Part shown: positions 33,305 to 43,571 of the stretch, one piece after another
Layout of the letters: every line of letters begins with the position of its first letter
Numbering within the stretch: position 1 is the first letter of the stretch
DNA from: Polaromonas sp.
Lineage (GTDB): Bacteria; Pseudomonadota; Gammaproteobacteria; Burkholderiales; Burkholderiaceae_C
Assembly (NCBI GenBank): GCA_028292745.1
Contig: JAQGLT010000002.1
Coordinates: 1 to 64,000 of the forward strand
Length of the DNA stretch: 64,000 nucleotides
Reading direction: 5' to 3'
Program-made: the position numbers and the translations under genes
Notes under the pieces: model-generated
Seen by the model: the letters and a program-made list of their open reading frames with translations, nothing else
Databases searched by the model: none
What the model was told of the DNA's origin: nothing

Positions 33305-34498
33305 ATGAGCGATTTATCCACCCAGCTGATCCACCATCCCTACACGCCGCCGGCCGGTTTCGCTACCGTTCAGCCAGCCGTGCACAAGGCCTCCACCATT
33401 CTGTTCCCCAACGTGGCCGCACTGCGCAGCCGGGACTGGAAACACAAGACCGGCTACACCTACGGCCTGCACGGCACGCCGACAACCTTCACGCTGGAAG
33501 AGCGCATCGCGACGCTGGAAGGCGGGCGCTTCTGCACGCTGGTGCCAAGCGGTCTGGCTGCCGTGGTGCTGGTGGACATGGCCTTGCTGAAAGCGGGCGA
33601 TGAGGTGCTGATTCCTGACAATGCCTATGGCCCGAACAAGGCCTTCGCCCAGGCCGAACTGGCCTCCTGGGGCATTGGCTGCCAGCTCTACGACGCGATG
33701 AATCCGGCCGACCTGGCGGCCAAGCTCAATGTGAAAACCCGTCTTGTCTGGCTGGAAGCGCCCGGCTCCATCACGCTGGAGTTTCCGGACCTGCCGGCGC
33801 TGGCCGCTGCCGTCAGCGCGCATAACGAATCGTCTGCCCAGGCGCATCGCCTGGGCACTGTCACGGCCATCGACAACACCTGGGGCGCGGGCCTGGCATT
33901 CAATGCCTTTGCGCTTGGTGCCGATATTTCGGTGCAGGCGCTGACCAAATACCCGAGCGGCGGTGCGGATGTGCTGATGGGCTCGGTGGTGACGAGGCGG
34001 GAAGACCTCTACCACCTGATGCATTTTTGCCATATGCGCGTGGGCTACGGTGTGAGCGGCAATGATGCGGAACTGGTGCTGCGCGGCCTGGGCAGCATGG
34101 CCTTGCGCTATGCCGCCCAGGACACGGCCGCGCGCCAGCTGGCCGCCTGGCTTCTGGACCAGCCCCAAATCGAAACCGTGCTGCATCCGGCCCTGCCGAA
34201 TTCTCCGGGCCATGCCGAGTGGACGCGCGACTGCAATGGCGCAGCCTGCCTGTTCAGCGCGGTGTTCAAGCCCGAATTCTCTCCCATGCAGATCGACCGC
34301 TTTTGCGACAGCCTGCGGCTTTTCAGGCTGGGCTACAGCTGGGCCGGCCCGATGAGCCTGTGCGTGCCCTATGACATGCCGGCCTTGCGGGTGGCCAAAC
34401 CATGGCCGTACCAAGGCGGCTTGGTGCGGTTTTCGGTCGGCCTGGAGGCGGTGGCCGACCTGCAAGCCGATATTGCCCAGGCACTGGAAAGCCTGTGA
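33305..34498 (+). CDS. metC: Cystathionine beta-lyase / Cys-Met metabolism PLP-dependent enzyme
   Basis: PLP-lysine context SVQALTKYPSGGADVLMGSV, YTYGLHGTPTTFTLEERIATLEGG. Confidence 0.88.
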   Translation: MSDLSTQLIHHPYTPPAGFATVQPAVHKASTILFPNVAALRSRDWKHKTGYTYGLHGTPTTFTLEERIATLEGGRFCTLVPSGLAAVVLVDMALLKAGDEVLIPDNAYGPNKAFAQAELASWGIGCQLYDAMNPADLAAKLNVKTRLVWLEAPGSITLEFPDLPALAAAVSAHNESSAQAHRLGTVTAIDNTWGAGLAFNAFALGADISVQALTKYPSGGADVLMGSVVTRREDLYHLMHFCHMRVGYGVSGNDAELVLRGLGSMALRYAAQDTAARQLAAWLLDQPQIETVLHPALPNSPGHAEWTRDCNGAACLFSAVFKPEFSPMQIDRFCDSLRLFRLGYSWAGPMSLCVPYDMPALRVAKPWPYQGGLVRFSVGLEAVADLQADIAQALESL

Positions 34499-34555
34499 CC
34501 TCGACCTGATGGCAATGCATTACAGTAAGGGTTGATTACTCACGAAAGCTAAGCT

Positions 34556-34744
34556 GTGGCAACTCCCAATTACTCCTACGAAAAGCGCCAGAAAGAGCTT
34601 GCGAAAAAGCGCAAGAAAGAAGACAAGCTCAAGCGCAAGGGCGAAGGCAGGCCTGATGAAGACTCGGCTGAAGATGGCGTGCAAGGCGCCCAGACCGGTG
34701 ACGGCGAACCGACAGGCGTACCGCCTGCCGATGCCGCATCCTGA
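34556..34744 (+). CDS. Small conserved-looking basic hypothetical protein
   Basis: 62 aa GTG-start ORF, NYSYEKRQKELAKKRKKEDKLKRK. Confidence 0.6.
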   Translation: MATPNYSYEKRQKELAKKRKKEDKLKRKGEGRPDEDSAEDGVQGAQTGDGEPTGVPPADAAS

Positions 34745-34766
34745 ATCGGTTTCTGCTTGAAATAGA

Positions 34767-34823
34767 GATAAAAAGCCTTTTACGCAAGACCACCGGGCAT
34801 AAGAAGCTATTAAATTTATAGCT
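34767..34823 (-). repeat. Intergenic 18-N18-TGCGC repeat, copy 2
   Basis: Reverse strand: GCTATAAATTTAATAGCT-TCTTATGCCCGGTGGTCT-TGCGT-AAAAGGCTTTTTATC. Confidence 0.85.
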
Positions 34824-34831
34824 AACCGGTT

Positions 34832-34870
34832 AAAAACCCGACATTTCCTCAGCGGTGATGCCGGGTTTTT
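34832..34870. terminator. Candidate (bidirectional) intrinsic terminator
   Basis: AAAAACCCG (34832-34840) ... CGGGTTTTT (34862-34870) perfect 9-bp arms just beyond the mnmH stop. Confidence 0.6.
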
Positions 34871-34874
34871 TGCT

Positions 34875-35933
34875 TCAAGCCGCCGCCAGCAGGGACGCGG
34901 CCAGTTCGCCCATGGCCTGCGCCGTGCGGTTGCGCGGCATCAGCACCTGCGCCGTTTCATACTGCGCGAAATTGCGCTGCATTGACTGCAGGTAACCCGG
35001 GTCGTAATGCCTGACCAGCAACTCGCGCACCACCGAGGCCACGTCGCCGCTGCGGGCACGGGCCTGCCAGTCCTGCACAGTGGCCTTGCCGCGCGCTTCG
35101 GTCAGGGCTGAAAGGCGTTCGCAGAAAAACTCGATGTCCCTGACGAAAAAATCATAGTCTTCCAGTAGCAGGCCGACCCGTTCATTCTCGGCCAGGTCCA
35201 GTCGCAGGCAGGGGCTGGCCCGCATGGCCGAGATCAGCCCGTCGGGCACCGCCACATTGCCGACCTTCTTGCTCTCGCTCTCAATATAGACCGGCCGCGC
35301 CGGATCAAAGCCGCGCAGGGCCGCCCAGATGTGGCTGTCAAAGGCTTTCTGGCTGGGCTGGGCCACGCCCGGGATCATGCCCAGCACCGAACTGCGGTGA
35401 CGGGCCAGCGCTTCAAGGTCCAGCACCTGCGCGCCTTGCTTGCAAAGCGCCTGCAGCAGCCGTGTCTTGCCCGAGCCGGTAGGCCCGCACACGACCCGGA
35501 AATGGTGCCGCTTGGCCAGCTGCGGCAGGTCGGCCACCAGGGCGGCCCTGAAGGCTTTGTACCCGCCATCGACCAGCGTGACCTTGAAACCGATCTGGTC
35601 CAGCACCAGCGCCAGCGAGCCGCTGCGCTTGCCGCCCCGCCAGCAGTACAGCAGCGGCTGCCATTCCTTGGGCTTGTCGAGCACCTCGCGCTGCAGGTGC
35701 TCGGCGATGTTCTTGGCAACCAGCGCGGCGCCCAGTTTTTTGGCCTCGAACTGGCTGATCTGCTTGTGCCGGGTGCCGACGATTTTTCTCTCATCGTCAT
35801 GCAGGCTGGGCCAGTTCACCGCCCCGGGGAGGCAGTCCTCGGCATATTCGCCCTCGGAGCGGGCATCGATGACGGCGGAGTAGGCGGCGAGCTGCACCAG
35901 GGCTTCCTGGGCGGAGATGCGTTGCAGGCTCAC
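34875..35933 (-). CDS. mnmH: tRNA 2-selenouridine synthase (rhodanese + P-loop)
   Basis: YCWRGGKRSGSLA rhodanese Cys loop, CGPTGSGKTRLLQAL P-loop. Confidence 0.93.
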   Translation of the reverse strand: MSLQRISAQEALVQLAAYSAVIDARSEGEYAEDCLPGAVNWPSLHDDERKIVGTRHKQISQFEAKKLGAALVAKNIAEHLQREVLDKPKEWQPLLYCWRGGKRSGSLALVLDQIGFKVTLVDGGYKAFRAALVADLPQLAKRHHFRVVCGPTGSGKTRLLQALCKQGAQVLDLEALARHRSSVLGMIPGVAQPSQKAFDSHIWAALRGFDPARPVYIESESKKVGNVAVPDGLISAMRASPCLRLDLAENERVGLLLEDYDFFVRDIEFFCERLSALTEARGKATVQDWQARARSGDVASVVRELLVRHYDPGYLQSMQRNFAQYETAQVLMPRNRTAQAMGELAASLLAAA

Positions 35934-36653
35934 GGGATGATTTTCTTCAGTTCGGGCCAGACATTGGCCAGCATCCTGGCTTGAGATTGCTCGTTGGGGT
36001 GGATACGGTCGGCCTGGAAATTGGCCACGGCGTTCGCCTCATCGGCAACGCCTTTGAGGAAAAAAGGCACCAGCGCTACTTTTTCAGCCTGTGCGACCTT
36101 GGGAAACAGGCCGGAAAAGGTCGTGCCGTAAGCGCCGCCATAGTTGGGTGGCACCTGCATGCCGACCAGCAGCACCTTGGCGCCCGATTTTTTCGACGCC
36201 TGGGTCATCGCCGTCAGGTTTTGTTCGGTCATGCCCAGTGGCAAGCCCCGCAGCGCATCGTTGCCGCCCAGCTCGATCACCACCACAGTGGGCCTGTGCT
36301 TGGCCAGCAGCCCCGGCAGGCGCGAACGCCCGCCGGAAGTGGTGTCGCCGCTGACACTGGCATTGACCACCCGCGCCACGCGGTTTTCGCTGGTCAGTTG
36401 TTTTTCAAGCAGCGGCACCCAGCCGGTGCCGCGCCTGAGGCCATATTCGGCGCTCAACGAATCGCCGACGATCAGGATGGTGGGCGGCTGCGATGGCACC
36501 TTGGCTTGCGCCTGCGTCTGGGCCCCTGCGGGCGTTGCCAGCGCACCGGCCATCAGCAGCGCCGCAAAGGGCTTGGCCCAGCCGTTTCGCGCTGCCGGGC
36601 CAGGCTTGCTACAGTGGGCTTCGACGGATTTAAAGTTTTTTGATAGGGATGAC

Positions 36654-36655
<2 letters not shown>
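35930..36655 (-). CDS. tesA: TesA-like GDSL arylesterase / lysophospholipase
   Basis: ILIVGDSLSAEYGL, ELGGNDALRG, HPNEQSQARMLANVWP; signal-like N-terminus. Confidence 0.9.
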
Positions 36656-37394
<739 letters not shown>

Positions 37395-37451
37395 GAAAAA
37401 ATCGACGTTTGCGCATGCTGCTATTGCGGAGTGTGCTATGAATTAGATAGC
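37395..37451 (-). repeat. Intergenic 18-N18-TGCGC repeat, copy 3
   Basis: Reverse strand: GCTATCTAATTCATAGCA-CACTCCGCAATAGCAGCA-TGCGC-AAACGTCGATTTTTT. Confidence 0.85.
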
Positions 37452-37532
37452 ATAAAGACGTGTGGGCGTTCGGGGTGGCTGCCGGTGGCGGGATTGCGGG
37501 ATGCCGGAAAATCCAGCAGCGATAATTGCCCG

Positions 37533-38330
37533 ATGTCTTCATCCCCCAAAGTTCTTTTCGGTTTCCATGCCGTTGGTGTTCGCCTCAAAACCGCGCCCAA
37601 ATCGGTGCTGGAGGTATTTTTCGACGTTTCCCGCCGCGATGCGCGCATGCGCCAGTTCACCGACCGCGTCCGTGAGGCTGGCGTCCGGCTGATTGAGTCC
37701 GACGGGCTGCGCTTGGCCAAGATGTGCGGCAGCCATGGCCACCAGGGCGTGGTGGCGCGTGTCGATGCGGTGGCGCAGGTCACGTCGCTGGATGAATTGC
37801 TTGAGCAGCTCGAAGCCGCGGGCACCGGCCAACCCCTGCTGCTGGTACTCGACGGCGTGACCGACCCGCACAATCTGGGTGCCTGCCTTCGGGTGGCGGA
37901 CGGGGCTGGTGCGCAGGCGGTGATTGCCCCCAAGGACCATGCCGCGGGCATCAATGCCACGGTCGCCAAGGTGGCCAGCGGCGCGGCGGAAACTGTGCCG
38001 TACTTCATGGTGACCAACCTGGCACGCACGCTGGGGGAACTCAAGGAGCGCAACATCTGGTGCATCGGCACCAGCGACGACGCCCCTAAAACAATTTACG
38101 ACGTGGACCTGACCGGCCCGGTGGCGTTGATTCTTGGGGCCGAGGGGGAGGGCATGCGCCAGCTTACTCGCAAGACCTGCGATGAACTGGTCAGCATTCC
38201 GATGGCTGGGGCGGTCGAAAGCCTGAATGTGTCGGTGGCCAGCGGGGTCTGCCTTTACGAGGCGTTGCGCCAGCGTCTGCGGAGCGGGCAGGCTGCCCAA
38301 ACTGAGGCTGTAGTCTCGCTGAACACGTAA
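37533..38330 (+). CDS. rlmB: 23S rRNA (guanosine-2'-O-)-methyltransferase RlmB
   Basis: SpoU motifs VLDGVTDPHNLGACLRVADGAG, LILGAEGEGM, VESLNVSVASGVCLYE. Confidence 0.93.
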   Translation: MSSSPKVLFGFHAVGVRLKTAPKSVLEVFFDVSRRDARMRQFTDRVREAGVRLIESDGLRLAKMCGSHGHQGVVARVDAVAQVTSLDELLEQLEAAGTGQPLLLVLDGVTDPHNLGACLRVADGAGAQAVIAPKDHAAGINATVAKVASGAAETVPYFMVTNLARTLGELKERNIWCIGTSDDAPKTIYDVDLTGPVALILGAEGEGMRQLTRKTCDELVSIPMAGAVESLNVSVASGVCLYEALRQRLRSGQAAQTEAVVSLNT

Positions 38331-38456
38331 AAATTGGTAAATGTTACATTTGGCAAATAAAGATACATATTGTTTTTAAAGGGAAATCACTAATCGTTTT
38401 TTGGTATTTGTGCACTGTACACTGCAAAGCACTTAAAACTAAAAGGGGATTTTTAC

Positions 38457-39182
38457 ATGTATTCAGCAGACTTTTCCAGGCGCAGTTTTTTTCGCCAAGG
38501 CTGCTGCACGGCCGCCGGCCTGGCCGGTTTTGCACCTCTTCTCGCGGCGCATGCGGCAGCTGGCAAAAAGACGGATCTGACGCCCGATCAGGCACTGGAA
38601 AAGTTGAAAAAAGGCAACAGTGACTTTCTGAACGACAAGCCCGCGCTTTTGACTTTGCGCAACAGTGACCGGCGCATGGAAATTGCCCGGAGTCAAGTGC
38701 CTTTCGCGGTGCTTCTAGGGTGCTCGGACAGCCGCGTGCCGCCTGAAGTGCTGTTCAACACGGGGCTGGGCGAGCTGTTTATTGTGCGCAATGCCGGCAA
38801 TACGATCGACACGGTGGCGCTGGGCAGCCTTGAGTACGCCATTCAGGTGCTCGGGGTGCCGCTGGTGCTGGTGCTGGGCCACGAACGCTGCGGTGCAGTG
38901 GATGCTGCGGTGTCTGTCGTTGAAAAGAACGCGGTTTACCCAGGCAGCATTGGCAGGATGGTGGAGCCGATTATTCCCGCTGTTCTCAAGGCTCGTGCGA
39001 GCGGAAATTACAAGGGCGAAGAGTTGCTCGACATGTCAGTGCGCGAAAATGTAAGGCGCACCGTCGAGCGCCTTCAAAATTCAGAGCCTGGGGTGCAAGA
39101 GCCCATGCGCGCCGGCAAGCTGAAAGTGGTTGGCGCTCGGTATGACCTGGACAACGGAAAAGTGGACTTTTTCATGACCTGA
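38457..39182 (+). CDS. Beta-class carbonic anhydrase with Tat signal
   Basis: Zn ligands CSDSRVPPE and GHERCGAVDAA; N-terminal SRRSFFRQ twin-arginine motif. Confidence 0.92.
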   Translation: MYSADFSRRSFFRQGCCTAAGLAGFAPLLAAHAAAGKKTDLTPDQALEKLKKGNSDFLNDKPALLTLRNSDRRMEIARSQVPFAVLLGCSDSRVPPEVLFNTGLGELFIVRNAGNTIDTVALGSLEYAIQVLGVPLVLVLGHERCGAVDAAVSVVEKNAVYPGSIGRMVEPIIPAVLKARASGNYKGEELLDMSVRENVRRTVERLQNSEPGVQEPMRAGKLKVVGARYDLDNGKVDFFMT

Positions 39183-39199
39183 TGCAGGTTCTGGGCTGG

Positions 39200-39784
39200 T
39201 CATATCAAGCCGTACCAGCCCAGCAGCGCGCCAGCTCCCAGCAGCCACAGCAGGTGGATCCGGGTGCGCCACACGAGCAGGGCCGCGGTGGCTGTGAGCA
39301 GCCAGACCGGCCAGTCCTTGAGCGAATTGCCATTGGCGCTGGCCAGAATCCAGCCCGTGGCAATCAGAAGCGCCACCACGATAGGCGCCATGCCCTGCTT
39401 GAAGGCACGCACCGCCAGCAGCTCGCGGTTGCGGTGCCCCCACTGGGCAGCTGCATAAGTCAATACCGTGCTGGGCAACAAGATACCGAGCAACGACAAG
39501 AAAACGCCAAGCAATCCCGTAAGCGCACCCCCGGCGTTGAGGCCGACATTCCAGCCCAGCAGGGCAACAAACAAGACGTTCGGCCCGGGGGCCGCCTGGG
39601 CAATGGCAATCGAGGCGTTGAACTGCGCATCCGTCAGCCAATGCTGCTGCTCCACCAAAAAGCGGTGCATGTCGGGCGCAGTGGTGATGGCGCCGCCTAT
39701 CGAGAGCAGCGACAGTGTCAAGTAGTGAAAAAACAGGCTGAACCAGTCGTGCAGCCCGAACACCAGCGTGGCCGACTCGTTCAT
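39200..39784 (-). CDS. chrA: Chromate transporter, second half-size subunit
   Basis: MNESATLVFGLHDWFSLFFHYLTLSLLSIGGAITTAPDMHRFLV..., AQAAPGPNVLFVALLGW; ATGA overlap with preceding gene. Confidence 0.85.
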   Translation of the reverse strand: MNESATLVFGLHDWFSLFFHYLTLSLLSIGGAITTAPDMHRFLVEQQHWLTDAQFNASIAIAQAAPGPNVLFVALLGWNVGLNAGGALTGLLGVFLSLLGILLPSTVLTYAAAQWGHRNRELLAVRAFKQGMAPIVVALLIATGWILASANGNSLKDWPVWLLTATAALLVWRTRIHLLWLLGAGALLGWYGLI

Positions 39785-40362
39785 GGCTTGCGCTTGAGCC
39801 GAAGATAAGCCAGCACGCAGGCCAGGCTTCCCAGGCCGGCCAGGACATAAAACAGCGGCAGGCGCAGCAGGGCGACAGTGATAAAGCCCACCACCCCGAA
39901 GGCCACGCACAGGCCCAGTCCGAGCACGTTGTTCAGCAGGCCGCCGAAGAGTTTCAGCCCGGTCGCCGCGATCAGCCCGGCTGCCACCGCGCCCATGCCG
40001 CGCAGCGCACCAGGCATGCCAGGATGGCCAGCTACCTGGGCATGGGCCAGCGCCAGCAGCAGCACAAGAATCAGCGGCACTGTCAGCATGCCGGCCAAGG
40101 CGGCCATGGCGCCCTTCAAACCGAAATACCGCGCGCCAATCATCAGCGACAGGTTGATCACGTTCGGGCCGGGCATGATCTGCGCCACGGCCCATTCCTC
40201 GATGAACTCCTCGCGGGTCATCCAGCGCTTTTTTTCGACCATCTCGCGCTGCACCACCGCCAGCACGCCACCGAACCCCTGCAAGGCTAGAAAAGTGAAG
40301 GACAGAAACAGGTCGGTAAGCGAGCGGGGTTGCGCAAGTTCTTGCGCCGGCTGGGAATTCAT
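39781..40362 (-). CDS. chrA: Chromate transporter, first half-size subunit
   Basis: FLALQGFGGVLAVVQREMVEKKRWMTREEFIEEWAVAQIMPGPNVINLSLMIG. Confidence 0.88.
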   Translation of the reverse strand: MNSQPAQELAQPRSLTDLFLSFTFLALQGFGGVLAVVQREMVEKKRWMTREEFIEEWAVAQIMPGPNVINLSLMIGARYFGLKGAMAALAGMLTVPLILVLLLALAHAQVAGHPGMPGALRGMGAVAAGLIAATGLKLFGGLLNNVLGLGLCVAFGVVGFITVALLRLPLFYVLAGLGSLACVLAYLRLKRKP

Positions 40363-40427
40363 GGGCCAATTATCACCGTTGACATTGAAATCAGGACAGT
40401 AACCAGCAGAACAGTAAAAAATCAGTT

Positions 40428-40487
40428 GCTATTAAAATAATAGCTCAAAGTCGAATTGGCACATGCGCAATTGGCATAAAACATCAC
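40428..40487 (+). repeat. Intergenic 18-N18-TGCGC repeat, copy 4
   Basis: GCTATTAAAATAATAGCT-CAAAGTCGAATTGGCACA-TGCGC-AATTGGCATAAAACATC. Confidence 0.8.
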
Positions 40488-40716
40488 TAAACCGAAGTCT
40501 GTGGAACTTGTTTGCCACCTCGTCAACGCCATTCACGACACCGGCCATCGCGCACCCTTTTCGCTGTCGACAGGAGGTGGGTAGCCAGTCTGCGGTTCTC
40601 GCGCCGATGCCGGTGCCCACGAGCAGTAGGCGGGTGTGTCGCTGCGGGACTTGAATAGTGCAATGAGGCACCAAGCTAGGTTACAACCGCCCCTGCATCC
40701 AACCGGAGATAAAGCC

Positions 40717-41385
40717 ATGCCGCCCGCCCTCAAAATTGATTTCGTTTCTGACATTTCATGTCCCTGGTGCGCCATTGGGCTCAATTCGCTGGACTTGGCG
40801 CTTGCACGCGTGGCGGACGATATCGGCGTCGAGTTGCATTTCCAGCCCTTCGAACTGAATCCGAAAATGGCGCCCGAAGGCCAGGAAATTACTGCACACA
40901 TCACCGAAAAGTACGGCATCACGCCTGCGCAAGCCGATGCCAATCGGGAAAACATTCGGCTGCGTGGTGAAGCTGTCGGGTTTACCTTCAGCAAAGCGGA
41001 CCAGCCTGGCGGCGGGCGCAGCCGCATCTACAACACCTTTGATGCGCATCGCCTGCTGCACTGGGCCGGGCTGCAAGGTGCTGCGCAACAAAAGGCTTTA
41101 AAGCAGGCCCTGTTTCAAGCCTACTTTACCGATGGCCACAGTCCGGCGTCACACAACGTGCTCGCCCGCGTTGCGGGAGAGGTCGGTCTGGACGTGGAGC
41201 AGGCCCGCGAAGTGCTGGCGTCCGATGCCTATGCCGACGCGGTTCGGGAGCGGGAATCGTTTTATACCCAGCAGGGCATTCATTCCGTGCCGGCCGTCAT
41301 CATCAATGACCGCCATCTGATTTCCGGTGGGCAGCCGGTCGAGGTGTTCGAGCAGGCGCTGCGGCAGATTGCAGCAGCGGGTTAA
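40717..41385 (+). CDS. DsbA-family (FrnE-like) oxidoreductase
   Basis: FVSDISCPWCAIG redox motif, GIHSVPAVIINDRHLISGGQPVEVFEQAL. Confidence 0.92.
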   Translation: MPPALKIDFVSDISCPWCAIGLNSLDLALARVADDIGVELHFQPFELNPKMAPEGQEITAHITEKYGITPAQADANRENIRLRGEAVGFTFSKADQPGGGRSRIYNTFDAHRLLHWAGLQGAAQQKALKQALFQAYFTDGHSPASHNVLARVAGEVGLDVEQAREVLASDAYADAVRERESFYTQQGIHSVPAVIINDRHLISGGQPVEVFEQALRQIAAAG

Positions 41386-41434
41386 CGGGCACTTGCACGC
41401 CGTTTAGAGCGTTTTATTCGGGCCCCAGGGCCAA

Positions 41435-42145
41435 TCAAATCGGCTGATGCGCGCCGAAATCCTGGCTGTCCGGGCCGTCTGGCGCGAGGGGGCTTTTTCC
41501 GTTTGCCCTGCTGGCCGATTTGCGCTGGTTTTCGTCAGCTGAGCCGCTGTTGCGATCATGCCCGACGGACGAACCTTCCGGCGTGTCGTAGCCCGATGGG
41601 TCGGCGCTCTGGTCGGATGCTGCCGCGTTTTCCCGTGTGTTCGCCTTTCGGCCAGCAACCGCAGTCTGAGCAGAAACTGAGCTGACCCTGCTTCCTTGCG
41701 ACTGGTTTTGGGCCTGTCGGCTGTCCGTTGGGCTCTGCCGCTGCTCTGATGCAAATCCGCCATAGCGCTGGTTGGTCTGGTAGCTGCCATCCTCACTGCT
41801 GCCTTGGCCTGATCCGCTGGCGCCAAGGCTGGCTCCATGGTCACTGCCCCCGCCCGAGCCGCCGGGCTGTTGATCCTGCAAGGGCGCTTGGCTGTGGCGA
41901 CCCTGGTTGTTGCCGCCAGTGGCCGGGCGTCCAAATGCATCCTCACCGGGGCCGTAGCCACCATACTCGGATACCGGCGGCTGCTCGGGCTGCTCTGGCT
42001 GCTGTTGCTGCAGACCGTCCGAGCCTCGGGACGGGCCATTTTTCCGGGGCGGGTGCCCGCCGTCCTGCTGCTGCTGAACCACCTGTTGCCCGGCATCCGG
42101 GCTTGTAGGGCTGCGTTGTGGATTTTCTGGCTCGGATGCGCGCAT
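41435..42145 (-). CDS. Low-complexity, highly hydrophilic (predicted disordered) protein
   Basis: 236 aa rich in Q/G/S/D/P; AAGGAG upstream of ATG at 42145 supports this frame over overlapping ORFs. Confidence 0.6.
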   Translation of the reverse strand: MRASEPENPQRSPTSPDAGQQVVQQQQDGGHPPRKNGPSRGSDGLQQQQPEQPEQPPVSEYGGYGPGEDAFGRPATGGNNQGRHSQAPLQDQQPGGSGGGSDHGASLGASGSGQGSSEDGSYQTNQRYGGFASEQRQSPTDSRQAQNQSQGSRVSSVSAQTAVAGRKANTRENAAASDQSADPSGYDTPEGSSVGHDRNSGSADENQRKSASRANGKSPLAPDGPDSQDFGAHQPI

Positions 42146-42590
42146 TTGGAACTCCTTGAATGAATTGAGAAACAAGAAACGAGAAGCGGCCAGCCTTGCG
42201 GAAGCCGGCTCTGCTGCCGAAGGCCGTCATCGTTGATTGGCCTTGGCCCGTCACGGTGCACGCGCGGCGCCTGTTCTGGCAGCGCCCGTTTCGCTGCGCT
42301 GGAGTGAATCTAGACCGCCCGCTTGACCATGGGCGTCGGAGCCGGATGAACTCCCTGTAGGACAAGGCAAGGACTCGCAAGATGTATGCGAACTGCCGTT
42401 TGCACAGCCAGTGGTTCCGCCCGAAGTTCTTGGGCGAATTTCTCCTACAGCGCAGGTTGTGCTTGCCTGACCGTCAGCAAACGGCGTTGGCCTGACTATT
42501 CATTGGCGTGCCGGCAGGTCCCACCAAGCGGAATCTGTAAGCGAGGCGAAATTTTGCTTTCCAGCAGTTAACTCAATAGGAGGCTTTCCC

Positions 42591-43571
42591 ATGGCGGATG
42601 ACAAGTCAATGAACCGAGACCCCCTTACCGACGCGCCCGGTGCGCATCCCGTCGGTACGGGCATCGGTGCAGCCATGGGCGGCGCGGCTGCGGGCGCGGC
42701 GGTGGGAACGATCGGGGGGCCGATTGGCGCCTTGGCCGGTGCAGTAATCGGCGCTGTCGCCGGCGGCCTGGGCGGCAAGGCGATCGCTGAATCGGTCAAT
42801 CCAACTGCCGAGGAAGCCTACTGGCGCGACAACTACAACCGCGAACCTTATTACCAGAGCGGCCGTTCCTACGATGACTACGCTCCCGCTTACCGCATGG
42901 GCGTCAATGGGCGGGCGGGGTATGCGGGCAGTTTTGACGACGCCGAAAGCCGCCTTGCGTCCGATTGGGACAGCGGACGCGAAAACTCGACGCTGACCTG
43001 GCCCCAGGCCAGGGATGCCAGCCGGGCAGCCTGGGACCGCGTGGCACGCCAAAGCGGCAGCTACGGCGGCATGCAGGGAACTTCTTCCAACACCATTAAC
43101 GAGGTAAACAACATGAACGCAGATGACAACGAAGTAATCGATACCCTCAACGACCTGCTTGAAACCTGCCGTGATGGCGAATATGGCTTTCGTACCTCCG
43201 CCGAGCATGCTAAATCGGCAGCGCTCAAGACCATGCTGGAGCGCCATGCCGGGGAATGTCGCACCGCCGGGCAGGAGTTGCAGGCGCTGATCCGGCAGCT
43301 GGGCGGCGAGTCGGACGAGGGCGGCTCCGTGAGCGGCGCCCTTCATCGGGGCTGGGTGGCTGTGCGCGGCACGCTCAGCGGCTACAGCGACGAGGCCATG
43401 CTGGACGAATGCGAACGCGGCGAGGATGCGGCCCTGGCCCGTTACCGCAAGGCCCTCAAGCAAAACCTGCCTGCGGCCATTCGCAGCGTGGTGGAGCGCC
43501 AGGCTCAGGGCGTGCAGCAAAACCACGACCAGGTCAAGGCGATGCGCGACACCATGAAAGCCAGCCATTAG
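42591..43571 (+). CDS. Glycine-zipper protein fused to PA2169/DUF2383-type four-helix-bundle domain
   Basis: GIGAAMGGAAAGAAVGTIGGPIGALAGAVIGAVAGGLGG then NEVIDTLNDLLETCRDGEYGFRTSAEH. Confidence 0.85.
   Translation: MADDKSMNRDPLTDAPGAHPVGTGIGAAMGGAAAGAAVGTIGGPIGALAGAVIGAVAGGLGGKAIAESVNPTAEEAYWRDNYNREPYYQSGRSYDDYAPAYRMGVNGRAGYAGSFDDAESRLASDWDSGRENSTLTWPQARDASRAAWDRVARQSGSYGGMQGTSSNTINEVNNMNADDNEVIDTLNDLLETCRDGEYGFRTSAEHAKSAALKTMLERHAGECRTAGQELQALIRQLGGESDEGGSVSGALHRGWVAVRGTLSGYSDEAMLDECERGEDAALARYRKALKQNLPAAIRSVVERQAQGVQQNHDQVKAMRDTMKASH

Noticed and set aside
33314-34465. 383-aa minus-strand ORF
   Set aside because: Antisense to the PLP enzyme gene.
39200-40369. Single 389-aa chromate transporter ORF
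   Set aside because: The first half of this frame overlaps the real first subunit (39781-40362) in another frame and is Arg/Ala-rich nonsense; only the last part from the Met at 39784 matches ChrA.
41404-42261. 285-aa minus ORF overlapping the low-complexity protein
   Set aside because: Different frame, no SD; the 41435-42145 frame has AAGGAG and coherent hydrophilic composition.
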